Part shown: piece after piece, positions 63,593-64,000 of the stretch | How positions within the stretch are numbered: the stretch's first letter is position 1 | How the letters are laid out: every line of letters begins with the position of its first letter | NCBI GenBank assembly: GCA_963932465.1 | Contig: OZ010791.1 | Span: 621,061,800 to 621,125,799 of the forward strand | Reading direction: 5' to 3' | Source: Maratus speciosus | Taxonomy: Eukaryota > Arthropoda > Arachnida > Araneae > Salticidae | Length of the DNA stretch: 64,000 nucleotides | Translations under genes and position numbers: made by a program | The notes under the pieces: generated by a model | Told to the model about the DNA's origin: nothing | The model's input: the letters and a program-made list of their open reading frames with translations, nothing else | The model's database searches: none

Positions 63593-64000
63593 CTGGAAGG
63601 GAAAAAAAAATATATATATATATTTAATTAAACTCAGATAACGTAAACATGAGACAAAATACAAAGAAACCAACTAAACGAGACATTTTTACATATCTAC
63701 TGCAAAATCAATCCAGCATTTTATTAGATTACTTCAAATGGTATATAAAAAATAAATGTATATTTAAAATTATTCTAATTGTTTTTATATTTTTAGGTTC
63801 TATTGCTGGTTAACACATATTGCTAATACATAGCAAATTCCTTTTACATAATGAACGCTTATTATAAAATATACAGTGTGGTCCAAAATTAACTCAGTGC
63901 AGATTTTTTTTCTTAATAACTTTAGAATTAAACACAGGTAAATCTTAAGATAATCTTTTCTTACCTTATTTGCTACTTAGAGGTAGCAAATAAATAAAAT
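63593..64000. other. Upstream Myo1D intron with a mariner-type end
   Basis: Intron sequence with a TA microsatellite near 63611-63623. At 63872-63892, TA|CAGTGTGGTCCAAAATTAA resembles a Tc1/mariner left end whose partner would lie past 64000. The next upstream Myo1D exon, with the switch II motif, is expected beyond the window. Confidence 0.4.

Overview
This is a eukaryotic, AT-rich window with long introns and many transposons. Codon use, consensus GT/AG splice sites and the absence of operon-like gene packing rule out bacteria. The single host gene resembles animal myosin-Id. The mixture of Tigger, hAT, Helitron, Ty3/Gypsy and Penelope-like debris in an AT-rich background fits an arthropod, and a chelicerate such as a spider is plausible. 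That placement is inference; no species marker is present.

Host gene: the minus strand carries the 3' part of one gene, an unconventional class I myosin of the Myo1D / Drosophila Myo31DF type. I resolved fourteen coding exons between 63592 and 5586. All joins keep the reading frame and give 612 codons: the second half of the motor, two IQ motifs and the tail homology 1 (TH1) domain, ending in a stop at 5586-5588. The 5' exons (P-loop, switch I and switch II) lie beyond the right edge. Positions 1-5585 are 3' UTR or intergenic.

Mobile DNA: nearly everything else is transposon sequence inside the introns, often nested. Intron 5752-12490 holds a Tigger element (7124-12048), broken by a second Tigger (9109-11759), itself broken by a small element (9939-10394). 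Intron 12640-16801 holds another Tigger-in-Tigger pair and a Harbinger-type MITE. Intron 20684-29912 holds a Tigger, a hAT element with GGAGCT-type terminal arrays containing a Helitron that contains a MITE, and a 3.5 kb hAT element with a perfect 8-bp target duplication that ends 16 bp from an exon. Intron 31115-36193 holds a CpG-rich promoter-like island and a foldback with hammerhead-ribozyme-like arms. The largest intron (37228-51622) holds two Helitron copies in opposite orientation, a tandem duplication, and a cluster of hAT MITEs. The remaining upstream introns hold Penelope-like, hAT and Ty3/Gypsy relics, a 976-bp solo LTR inside a foldback element, a 101-bp satellite and a mariner-type MITE.

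No operon, CRISPR array, intact tRNA or intact transposase was found. The most useful outcomes are the exon model, the target-site duplications that date the insertions relative to one another, the intronic CpG island, and the hammerhead-like foldback.
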